From: Ophthalmolycus amberensis
Lineage: Eukaryota; Chordata; Actinopteri; Perciformes; Zoarcidae
DNA: 64,000 nucleotides
Direction: 5' to 3'
NCBI GenBank assembly: GCA_024529925.1
Contig: JAFEUB010001559.1
Coordinates: 192,001 to 256,000, forward strand
The stretch's first letter is position 1; the number at the start of each line of letters is the position of its first letter. The notes below the pieces were generated by a model. It made no database searches. It was given only the letters and a program-made list of their open reading frames with translations, and had not been told where the DNA came from. This document shows, piece by piece, positions 50,501 through 63,100 of the stretch. The position numbers and the translations under genes are program-made.

Positions 50501-53500
50501 CATCCTGCCAGGTGAGGAGCAAAGAGCAGTGGGCGGTAATGGGGACAAGGAGGTTCAAGGAGGTGAGGAGGTGGAGACCGGAGGCCAGATGGCTTGGAGG
50601 ATACGAAACGAGGAGACGGTCACAGATGAAGGCAGAGAGGATGCAGATGAAAGAGGAGAGGGAAGAAGGATGTAGGAAAAGCCAGAATAGGGGTTAAAGA
50701 TGGTATGGAAGTACTGTACTTAAGCACAACATTGAGGTACTTGTACTCCCTCTTTCATTCCTTCAACCACCTTCTTAACAGGTCGACGTTGTGATATGTG
50801 TGCATATCCAAAAAAACTCTCGATATCCAAGTCCTTCATAATGTTTAAAAGTAGGTGTGTCTCTCCTTCTTTTCTCTTGGACATGCATCTCTACTCCAGC
50901 TTTGCAAACTATTGCCCAGTTGGTTTGTGTTCGACACACAGAGTTGGTCGTAAACAGGAGAGAGTCTGTGTCGCAAAGTCCCATAAATAACTCTCCTGAG
51001 ACTCATGTTGTGAACGTGCTGTATACATGTCCAAAGAATGCTCCTAACACCTGAATAACGTCGACATATCTCACGTGTCTTTGTCAGAAAACGCTCCATT
51101 CAGAATATTCAAACAGAATATGTTTACATGAGCCATATCAAATCCTAAATATTGTCGTATTCTGAATAATAGTGGAAGACGAGCATGTGGACGTAGTCCT
51201 TAATGCATATTAAGACGTTCAATGCAGGATGTCTTTAAGGGAGCATTCTTAAATGATTCTCTTGTTGCCAGTTCTTCTTCCACCGCTGGTATTTAGGAGG
51301 CTCTCAGGTGTGTCACCCCCTATTTGTGTGAGATCAGGATTTAGGTCAGGTGCTGAGCAACTTATGAAGAGCAGAGGTCTTCAAAGATAACTCAAAGAAA
51401 GGGAGCGAGAACGGAAGAGGTGTGTGTTTATTTCGGTAGATTTCATCAGATAATAATGTTTGAGACTGCTTTGAGAATGTATGATCCTCTCCTCTTCTTT
51501 CCTCTCCTCTCCTATTCTTCCCTCTCCTCTCCTCTCCTCCTCTCCTCTCCTCTCCTCTCCTATTCTTCCCTCTCCTCTCCTCTCCTCCTCTCCTCTCCTC
51601 TCCTCTCCTATTCTTCCCTCTCCTCTCCTCTCCTCTCCTCTTCTCTCCAGTTAGCCTGAAATACCTCCCAATATCACCTCTTGTGACTCATCCGTCCCCA
51701 AGGAAATGACTTGGATATAAATAACTATAATCTGATTTTATAAATAACTGCAATATCTTCCTCCACTGTTGCCGCTGATATTTATTGCATTAAACGCTGA
51801 CCTCACAAAAGGTGCAGAGGCAGTCATGAGCTACAGTGTATTACGACTCAGCGGGGTCGTTTCTCATCGCCGAGGACGATGACGTGCGCTGCACATCTTG
51901 GTCTTAATTTATGTTGACCACTCGCAGTTCATCTGTGAAGCGGAGGCTGAGATGTACATTATAACTTATTAACATCGCAGAGGCAGGGGGACATGTTTGT
52001 TCTCATCGTCTGGGAGTTTGTGAGATGTCTTTGTCCTGTTGTTGTCTCCAGCTTGAGCCTCAAGAGGGCAATGACTTTGTGCATGACGTCTAAGTTGGCG
52101 TGTGTAGCTTTAAAGAGTGCTCCACCGCTTTAGCATTAGCATTAGCATTAGCATTAGCATTGCACAGGATAAAACTTGATGCCGCCGAACCAGAGAGTCT
52201 TTTTTGTTCTCGTCAAAACCTGACGCCTACATGAACCATAATGCAACTTGGTTAAGCCTCACTTCTTTCTCCACACCATGGATGTATTATTAGAGCGGGA
52301 TGCGGGGCAAATAGCCTTCCTATAAATATCACCTGAGGCCCAAAGACTATTTTCCCCATAGACCACTATTATAAAAGAGTAAAGATATAAACAAAATAAG
52401 GTTTTTGAGAGATTCAGGGATGAGGAAAGAGTCCTGTGTCTCTTGGGATTCTGACGCTTGTTTTTTGATGTTGTTGTTATTTTTTTATTTCATTATTAAG
52501 ATGATTTTTTTTAGGCGTTCATGTGACAACCATTAAATTTGCTATTTACGTTATAGAAAGGGGTATAATTTCGGGCTGGGCGATAATTCAATATGATGAT
52601 TTATCTTCTTTAAGTGGAATCGTATTGTGAGAAATCATATATCGAGATATCGTGATACACAATAACTAAAAATTTCCCAAAATCTAGAATAAAAAAATAT
52701 TTATGTGATGTCATCAGACGTCTTTGGGCCGAGCGGGAGGGAACATGAAGCATTGAGGCAGCAACACAACAGCTAAACCTGGAGGATGGTACATTTCTTT
52801 GCAAATCATTTTCATTCAAGCAACTGATTGAATCGGCATCCAGGTCCTCTCACACGTCCAGGCTCCAGATTCAAACTGCAACTTCCCAACTGGAGTTGCC
52901 TCAAGTGTCACTTCAGGCAACTCCAGAGGGAACCACAAAGGGCTCCAAACAACTTGTTTTTCAATGTGCAGTAGCACCCACCTGTAGACTGATTTTGAGA
53001 TGTCGGTGGAGTTTCCCTTTAACTGAAGTTCCTCCTGTGTCATTTGTTTTAGGTGACATACGCAATGACCTGTATCTGACCCTGGAGCGGGGGGAGTTTG
53101 AGAGGGGCGGCAAGAGCGTCCAGAAGAACATCGAAGTCACGCTCTATGTACTTTATGCCGACGGGGACACACTCAAAGTATGACACACACATGAGTTTTT
53201 GTGTGCCATGCATGAGTCATGATCAGTGTCACCACCCCCCCCCCCCCCCTCTTCCCCATTCACCCACACATTCATTTGAACGTTTGTCACTAAAAACAAT
53301 CCACTGTTCTCCTTTTTGTTTCCTCCCAGGACTGCATCAGTTTGGGCAGCGGAGAGCCCAGCAACAGCGAATATCGCTCATTTGTCCTTTATCACAACAA
53401 CAGCCCTCGCTGGAGTGAGATGGTCAAGCTGCCCATTCCCATAGATCGCTTCAGAGGGTCCCACCTACGCTTCGAGTTCAGACACTGCTCCAGTGAGTCA

Positions 53501-56500
53501 CTAATGCGGCCCGTCCCTCAGCGCACGGGTTCGTTAGGATGGAGTGGGTCACGTTCTGAGTTACACAAGTAGTGCAGATCCACCATGATGATGCATGATA
53601 TTCCTTCCTTTCAGCTAAAGACAAAGGAGAGAAAAAACTGTTTGGTTTTGCTTTCACTCCTCTGATGAGAGAAGATGGGACCACACTGTCAGATGAGAGC
53701 CACGAGCTGTATGTGTACAAGGTATGTGCCGGGTAACGCACACATTTTTAGATGTACGCCGTCTCTTTACCTTTGACCTTTTGTGTCTTTTTAAATAAGC
53801 AAGTCGAGTGCAGTACAGTTACCCGGCTGTCTCCGTGACTTTAATGTCTTTTCTCAACAGTCTGAGAACATGTGATTTAATGCACTATCCCTCTTGTTTG
53901 CTCTCCTTCACCAAAACATGTGCAGAAGCTACACTGCGATAGCTGAGTGACTGAGCCACCGATACAATGAAAAGTGTTTTGTCCAGAGGCAATTATCAGA
54001 GTTTTTCTGGCCTATGATTCCTGTTTTTTAGGCCCTAAAAATCCAGAGGACCAAATCTCTGTCTCATAGAAAAATATTTAAAATATGATATAATCCATCA
54101 TGGAGCTTGGAGGATGTAAATAATACGCCTGTGAGGATTTTTCGTCTGCATTTGGAAGCGAGGGCTTTCACTTTGCACTTGAAATGACAATGTACTGTAT
54201 TTCAAGCTTGATATTTAACTCGCATCGATATATCAATCTTCTGAACCAAAACTCTGTCTTCCATTCATTAGCATATATCCCTGCCACACACGCTAACATT
54301 TAGCATGCTAGCAGTACGTGTGATCAACGAAGCTGGTTGTCAGCATGCTAAAGTGTCACCCTCAGGAAAAATACTTTTTTGTGTGGTATCGCAGCACATC
54401 AACCAGAAAGTTACTCAAAGTATATTGTGCTAAGATGCTAAAACGGTACGCCAAACTTCTTTCATTGGTCGGCGTCTGGCCGGTCATTGTGCTGCCGCCA
54501 ATCAAATATCTCTCAGGTCATGTCCTAGTAAATCTCCTCTTCCTCCAGTGTGATGAAAACGCCACCTTCAGTAACCAGGGCCTGTACCTGAGTCTGCCCT
54601 GCTGTAAAGAGGACTTCAACAGCTGCCCCAACCTGCCGGCCAACCTGCCCTTCCAGAGAAGCCCCAAAGAAACCTTCTGGGTCTCCACGATACTCTGCTC
54701 CACCAAACTCACACAGAATGGTAGTAAAGCACCGTACATGCTCTTCTTGTTATATATTTTCCCTTAGGGCTGCATGGGCGATATGAGCAAAATCTACTAT
54801 CGTGATATATGTTGATAACGAGATATAGCATGTTCTCTGGTAGTTCAATAAATAAATAGTCTACATGAAATAACTACATTGTAATTTTTATATACTCCTG
54901 TGTGAATTTAGTTTGATACTATTTGCATGTTATCAGATTAAGACAATAGTTTGATTTAACTGAGTTTGATCAGATTTTCGGAGAACAGTTTGTGCTTGTT
55001 ATTATCATTTCAAACAATATAATTGTGTATTTCATCAACATACGAATCCATTTAAAGACGATAAATCATCATTTTTGAGTTATCGCCCAGCCCTACTTCC
55101 CACACTATTTCCTTCAACTCTGTGTGCTTTCGCTCTGTTTCTCAGTGGACCTTCTGGCTCTCCTGAACTGGAAGGCCCATCCGGACCGGGTGTTGGACAT
55201 CCTCGGTCGATTGCGTCAGATTAGCGGAGAGGAGATTGTCAAGGTCGCTGTCATCACATTATTTATCTGTCGATGTGAACGATGCACGAGTGTATTTACC
55301 GTCCGTGTGGCTGTAGGCTGAACTCCGTAACACCAAACATGTAGAACACCAGGAAAAGCTGAGTAATACATTTTCAGGTTGTTAACGTATAAACTTTAAG
55401 TGTAACTTTAGTGACAATAGGTGAGACTATAATGTTATTCTTATATATTGATGAACCCGATTCGACAATAAGCATTTACAGCTTTAAATTGTTCACATGC
55501 TTTTATGTTCACACTGCATGTTGACTCTTTTAAGTGTTTCACTGTGTGAAACACATTTGATTCTGTTTTTTCATCTCAGAATTAAAAATAGGTTGTATTG
55601 CCATGCTTGGTGGATGAAGGGGCCTCCCTTTGTTTCTACTTTAGTCGGGCCTTTCATGCGACGCTCGTGTTGGGTGCTGTTCCTTTCTCTCCTCACAGTT
55701 CCTGCGAGATGTCCTGGATACGCTCTTCTGTCTCTTGGATGACAACACTGATAAATATGGACCGCTAGTTTTCCAGTCACTGGTAGGAAGATGAAACAAC
55801 TATACTATGTGATTTATTTGCTGGTGTATTGGTAGCGGTAATAAGAGTAACATCTGTTGTGTGTGTGTGTGTGTGTGTGTGCTCAGGTGTTCATCATTAA
55901 CCTGCTCAGGGACAGCCGTTTCTACCACTTCAGACCTGTCATGGACTCCTACATCCAAAACCACTTTGCTGGAGCTTTGGCTTACAAGTACGGGAACAAA
56001 GCAAACGCAAAAGTCTGAATTTAGATACCTGCAAAGTCACACTTGGCATTGAATAGACCCTCGTAATGTCAAACCATCTGTCTGCAGAGAACTGGTTCGA
56101 TGTCTGAAGTGGTACATGGACCGCTCGGCCGAGGTCGTCCGACAGGACCACATCCAGGAGGCCATGAGGGTAAAGTATCACACGCACTTCCTCCTGGTCC
56201 GTCCTGGCTCCCACTACTGGGATTCATTAGTAGGAGATGGTAACAGACGGACTTACAAGGATTCATGTGATGCCCTTATAAGGCCCTACTCGCCTGCTGA
56301 GAGAAAGGAAGTTATGTAAAGTCTCTACAGATATTGACGTGTTCTGCAGGCCTTCACACGCCGGGGGCAAGACGAATAAATGACACGACAATGCAAAGTA
56401 CTCGGCTGTGAATATTTAGCATGTAAAATATTCATACCGGCAGCGATGCAAATTTGTGACGGCTGCAACAGTTTTTTAAATAAGAGGTTCCGGTAGATTT

Positions 56501-59500
56501 GTGCGGAGCACCAACCAGCAGGATCCTACTGACCCCGGCGCAACGTGATTTTCTTTTTTACTTAAATTAAAGTGTTTTTTGCACCTCAAGCTGCTGCTTG
56601 ATGCTCTCATTTGTACGTCATCATTTTTATTTTGTAAATCTTTTAATCCGCAAAGCATTCTGTGCTTAAGCTTGAAAAGTGCTATATTAATAAAAGTATT
56701 GTTTTTATTAGAATCATTTTTTGTCTGTTCTTCTTGTTCTGTGTGGAAGTACTTATGACAAAAACAACTGTTTGGACAAATATGTTGATGTACGAATTAA
56801 TCGCACAAAAGGAAACGCCCTCAGCGTGCGAAGGCATGAAGAGATTTTTGAATTTACTTTTCTGATGAGAGGAACATTTCTTTTCATGTATTGATTTTCT
56901 CCAGATGATCAAGAACAAACCCATTCAGAGCTTGATGCTTACTTTATCGTACGAAGTGATGCGAACCTCCGCTGACCGGATTGTCTCCGTTCTTCCCCTC
57001 AGGCTCTAGAGTACCTGTTCAAGTTCATCGTCCAGTCTCGTATCCTGTACTCGAGAGCCACCTGCGGCATGGAGGAGGAGCAGTTCAGAGCGAGCATCCA
57101 GGAGCTCTTCCAGTCGATCCGCTTCGTCCTGAGTCTGGACAGCCGCAGCTCAGAGAACCTGGTGTTCACGCAGGTCGGATAGTTCACCCCGCATGACAAA
57201 CGCCGTCTCCCGCTCTGACAGTGTGTCACCTGCTCTGCAGCCTTATTTATTTTTCATCTTTGCTCATGAATGTTTTTATTTTCTCTCTTATCCATCCTCA
57301 TAATTTGCATTCATGATTCACTGATTATGTTTTGTTTGTTACTGTTCGTAGCTTATTTCTCTTTTCTTTATTTCACTTGCTTCACGTTTCATTCTGTGCA
57401 TTTTGTGACTGACGCCTCAATCCCCCCCCCCCATCCTTGTCTTGCTCTGGGACAGCTTAGGGGTGTGATCAGCTGCATGCCTCTCTGTGGTTATGCCTCT
57501 GGGCTCTCGTCCATCTCAGTAAGTCACAGCGCCCCCCTGTGTTGGTTCCTCTGTGCAGCAGATGCTGCGTGTCCAGGATGATGTATTCCTCAGTAACTGA
57601 TGTGCAGCCAGTGCTTTAGATAGAATCTGAGATTATTTATGGCTGTGGGAAGAGATAAATGGTGGAGCTCTTTTGAGATCTTGCTGCTCTCTTAAGAAGA
57701 TATATAGGTTTCATTTTGGGCTATTTTGTTTTGGATCAGTGTCACTCATAAAAAAGCATATTGTTTGTGATGTTTTAATGTAAGTGTGTCTTATTTGAAA
57801 CATGGTATTCCTCATGTACACTACATATTCCCTCTGTTTGTCCTTTGTTTCTCCCCCCCCCCCACCCAGGCAGCGCTGTTGAACAGTTTCCCTGATATCT
57901 TTGATGAGCTGCTGCAGATGTTCACCGTTCAGGAGGTAGCCGAATATGTCAGGGGCACCCTGGGGAGCATGCCCAGCACAGTGGACATCGGCCAGTCCAT
58001 GGACGTAGTCAAACTGCAGTCCATTGCTCGCACAGTTGAGAGCCGCCTCTTCTTCTTCCCCGGTGAGACAATCGTTGCAAAGTGTTTTCCTTTCCCTGAC
58101 GATACCAAAACAACCACACATGTAATCCTAATGTGCTAAAGCTTTTCAGCTTCATCCTCACTGTTTCTCCTTGTTTGTCTTTACTCTCCTCCCTCAGAGT
58201 CTCGCAGTATTCTGCTGCCGGTGGTTCTGCATCACATCCACCTGCACCTGCGCCAGCAGAGGGAGCTGCTCATCTGCTCTGGGATCCTGACCAGCATCTT
58301 TTCCATAATTAAGACTAGCTCCATGGTACAGTACATTTTACCGTGACGCAAAATCACATCTCATCAGAAAATGCAATATATATAATTTCTATTCCCTTTT
58401 GAAACATATAGGATTATGATACTGCAGCTGAAACACTAAAGCATTAAGCAGCATGTCTGCATCTCTGTGTTTCCTCAGGAGTCTTCTGTTCAGGAGGAAG
58501 TGGAGATGATGGTGGAGAGCCTCCTGGATGTGCTGCTGCAGACTCTGCTGTCCATCATGAGCAAGTCTCACTCGGTGGAGACAGCCAGAGGACAACGCTG
58601 TCCCCAGTGCACCGCCGAGATAACGGTGAGCTTCCACTCAATGAACCTCTTTGACGTGCAGTAAAAACAGTCTGGAATATGAGTTGATGAACCTTTTTAA
58701 ATACGCGTGGCCCTACCTGTCGTTCTCCTTCGTGCAGGGGGAGTATGTTTCCTGTCTCCTCTCTCTGCTTCGGCAGATGACAGAGCTCCACTTCCACCAT
58801 CTACTCAACAACTTCCATAGCAAAGAGGAGCTGAAGGTGTGAAACCGTCTGGGTCACATGATCGCAGCATTTTGCTGCAGCCCGCTTACTGCATACCTTG
58901 ACTGCATACGCGCTCTTATTATATTCCTTTGCAGGAGTTCCTGTTGAAGATCTTCTGCGTGTTCCGCAATCTGATGAAACTGACTATCTTCCCCCGAGAC
59001 TGGAGCGTCATGAGGCTTCTCACTAGTCAGTGAGTCTGCTTTTTTCTATTTCTGTCAGTCTTCTTTTTCCCAGCGACGGTAAGGGAATACAGCCAACCAT
59101 TAGATCAGCCTCTTCAGACTATCCTGCTCCAAAGGTGACGCTTCTGTTGGAAGTTTTATTTTTTCATCTGTTTTGGGCTGCCACCTCATTTCATAAACTG
59201 ACGGTGTAATGTTTGCTTTCTGCAGTATCATCGTAGTGACAACACAGTTCCTGTCTCCGGCGCTGCACAAGAACTTCTCAGAGGTCGATTTTGATTTCAA
59301 GGTGTGTGTGTGTGTGTGTGTGTGTGTGAACATTAAGGAAACTCAGCACACTACGAAGCCACAAACTGGGTGAAGCTTCTCCATAATTGAGTTTGTTGAA
59401 CTAGTGTTAGTGGTTCAACGTGGCATTTATTTCCTCTTGTTTTGGTCTGTGGTGTGTTTCAGGTGTGGAACTCGTTTTTCAGCCTCACTGTTCTGTACAT

Positions 59501-60081
59501 CAACCAGCCCAGTCTGCAGCTGGAGGCGCTCGGCCCGGCTAAGAGAAAGAAAGTCCTGGACAAGTAAGGAACAGCCGTATATTCATCGAACGCATTCTCT
59601 CCATTTTATCCAGTCTTTAACGATCTTTCCATGCTTCACTTGCCACTCTTTTTAGAAATGGAGACATGAGGGTGACGATGGCGTACGAGCTCTTCAGCAT
59701 GTGGCAAAAATTAGGTGCGTCCGACAACCCAACTCCACACACGCACATGACACGTATCACTGGATGTTTTATGCAATTAGCGAGATCAAAACGTCTCCTT
59801 TCTGCGTGAATCTGTGTAATCCAGGCGACAACAAGCCCCACTTCATCCCAGGAATGATGGGTCCCTTCCTCGGCGTCACCCTGGTGCCTCAGACCGAGGT
59901 TCGAAACATCATGATCCCAATTTTCCACGACATGATGGATTGGGAGCAGAGAAAAAACGGCAACTTCAAACAGGTCACTGTCACATTGTTGTGTTATGAA
60001 CTACGGATTGTGTGCCGCTGTAGAAAAACAGCTTTTTGTCACATAATAATAATACACATAATACCCTCATCTTTTGGCTGA

Positions 60082-60115
<34 letters not shown>

Positions 60116-63100
60116 GTGGAAGCAGAGCTGATGGATAAGCTGGACAGCATGGTGTCGGATGGGAAAGGCGATGATAATCACAGAGAGCTCTTCAGCCTTT
60201 TGTAAGCATCAAACCTGTGTTTAGTGAGCCTGGAGAGTGATACGCAGAGTGATGCTGCTCTCATCGTGTTTCCCTCTAATGTTCTTCTCTGTGTTGTTTG
60301 GCTGTCTCACCGCAGGACCCAGCTCTTTGGTCCTTATCCAAGGTGAGGTGTAACGCTCTTACGGCTGAGACGAAGAGACGTGCGATTCATATCTCCTTAC
60401 CTCCTGCGCTTGTCACCTTTACTAAGAACATCCTACTGTGTTGTCTCTGTGCAGCCTGCTGGAGAAGATAGAGCAGGAGACCTGGAGGGAGACGGGGATC
60501 TCGTTCGTCACGTCGGTCACAAGACTTGTCGAGCGATTGCTGGATTACAGGTATGATGACATTTAGTTGCACATTTTTTTACTTTTACCGGCGCCGGGGC
60601 CACATAGCCTGCTTGAGCGGCATGTGTGTGTTGTGGAACCTCTTGCTTTAACTATTGGCGGCCATGTTAACAGGTGAGACTAACCACAACGCTGCATGTC
60701 GGCCGCATCTCTTGATGTCTTGCCTATTTTTTCCTTCGCAGCAAAAACAGACTGTGAAAATGAGTTTCGATGTCTGTAGAACATGTCACAGATGTGAGAA
60801 AAGGTTCATGTTTATTTTTAACTCAAAAGTTCCTGTTTTTTGTTTCAAAATAAAAGCCCTCCAGCGTCTTTCTGTGGACATAATCTCTTCATTTGATAAC
60901 AAGGCTTTTATTCTGAAATATTTGCGGGACAGTGATGTGGAAAATGCAGTGAAGTCCTCCATAGATACAAAGAGTTTTTATCATTTACAAATGAGCACAT
61001 GCAATGAATTTATTCATTTAGACTATTATGCAAGGCGAACTTTAGGTTGAAAGAGCAACAAGAAAAAAAACGTTTTATTTTTTTATTTTTAGGGACTGCA
61101 TGAAAGGAGACGAGATGGAGAACAAGAAAATTGGTGGTTCCGTCAACCTCATGGTGAGACATTGATGGCGGTGTTTTCAGACTTCAGAAACACGTTCATG
61201 AACAATCACACACATGAAATAAGATGTTAACCATTATTTTTTTAAATTCAACCCCAGAACTTCTACAAATCTGAGGTTAACAAGGAGGACATGTACATCC
61301 GTTACATCCACAAGCTGTGCGACCTGCATCTCCAAGCAGAGGACTTCACAGGTAACAGAGACTCGGGGGCGTTTCTGGCTTTGTTCTGTTTCTTTTGAAG
61401 TAGAATCGATGCAGGAGAGAAAGGTTTAAGGTGGCAGGACAAACAGGATATGTAGACCCGGAGCGTCACCGCGGCTGTATTTCTTTTGGTTAAAGGCCAC
61501 GCACACACATGGTCCGCCCACACAGGTCCACAGGCCCACAGCTGTTCAGCCGATTAGACGTGTTCTCAAGGTGCCGTCAGACCAGAGTTCCACCTCAGAA
61601 GAACGAGGTGGAACTTATTCACACCATCTTTTGCTTCATGCCGAGTCTGATTGAAAATCACAAGGCCGGTTTGAGGGAGGGGTTGGGATTTACTCTTCAT
61701 TCAGGAAAACATCGATCGTTAACAGCCTCGGTTTTATAAATGCATGACACAATATTAATAACACAAACAGCAGAGAAAGGAAGGACGCTGCTGCAAACTA
61801 GTCAGTTCACATGTCAGGTAGAGATGCAGATACATGTGTGCGTGTAGTTTAACATGAAGACATTACACTGTTGCTTCCGGTGACTTGTATCACATTGGTC
61901 CATTTTATATTAGAAAAGGGCAAAATAAGGCGATTATGGTACATTTTAATCATGTCTGGTAATGCGACACTCAATCATGTAAACGGTAAATTAGAGGAAG
62001 TCCAGTCAGTTAATGTAATGGTGTAAATGGCTTTAGTGCTCTTGCTTCACTCACATTATTGGCAGTGGTGGCTTTATTGTGTTCATGTAAATGTGGCCAA
62101 ACCTGAGTAATTAAATGCAACCTTATTCACCGGTTACGTAAAACAAACAAACAGGCGGCTGGCGAGATAATTGAAAACACATTTCATTGTTCTGCGGAGC
62201 CGGCTGTGATTGCACATGTGGTTATTGTGTGAATCATTGTCTAGGAAAACACCCTCCTCTCATCGTCAAAGATGTGAATTCAACATAGAAAGAGGCATCT
62301 TTTGTTTATTCTAAGGCTGCAACTGATGGCTATGTTCATTATTGATTACCTTTTTGGTTAATCTATAAAATGTGAGAAATGAGTGAAACATGCACAGCAC
62401 AATGTCTGTAGCATCATCAGCTGTTCCCCTGCACCACAAAGGTTTACCTCACATTTCTGATCCTGTCGTCAGAAAGAATAGTGTGCTGAAGTGGAGTGTC
62501 TCTTATGTAGTCTATATTAAAAAACTTAATTCAAAGTTGATCGTGAGTTGATTACCTCATCACGTCAACCGGTGACTGGTCGGCCAGTTATCGGAGCCCA
62601 GTTCCACGGATAAGGATAGTTTGTGAAACGTCATATCTGCAACGATTAATCGGCCAAACCGATTAATCGGTCCAGGCGATAATTCATTTTCAAAGTAAGT
62701 TCTTTATATGTGAGCGTAATGTAAAACAGAAAATGCAAAAATAAAATAAAGGGAAGACAAATGTCTCAAAGCAACTACAAATTAGAAACTGTTGAATGCA
62801 GATGAAACTGTGTTTACTGGCCAGCTGAGCTAAACTGAAAACAGGAGAGAGAGAGAGAGCAGCTGATGTGATTTAAACTGTGCAGGTGCACTTTGCACCT
62901 CTGGACACCGATACACCAAAACATACCCAGCATGCTCTGGGCAACTTGTGCTTCATGCAACTGACCGCGCTTTGTGTCACTCGCCATCTGCTTCACAAAA
63001 ACTGGACCCAAAAATGTATTCATCACTGTGGCCAGACGGCACAAACTGCTCAGCATCTGTAGCTTCACTAGACGGCAGATAATCCATGTTTCTACTGATG

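Larger units (their letters stand above)
50512..53052 (+). other. dock3: dock3 intron 14
   Basis: 2.5 kb holding the TCTCC minisatellite (51488-51650), a TTAGCA hexamer array (52130-52161) and a GGGCTGGGCGATA repeat fragment (52572-52690). No exon supported. Confidence 0.6.

Noticed and set aside
51488..51650. CRISPR-like array
   Set aside because: Regular period, but no unique spacers; it is a pyrimidine minisatellite in a vertebrate intron.
60655..61050. 131-codon plus-strand open frame in dock3 intron 35
   Set aside because: Includes the AT-rich tract before exon 36 and shows no family motif; reads like non-coding sequence without stops by chance.
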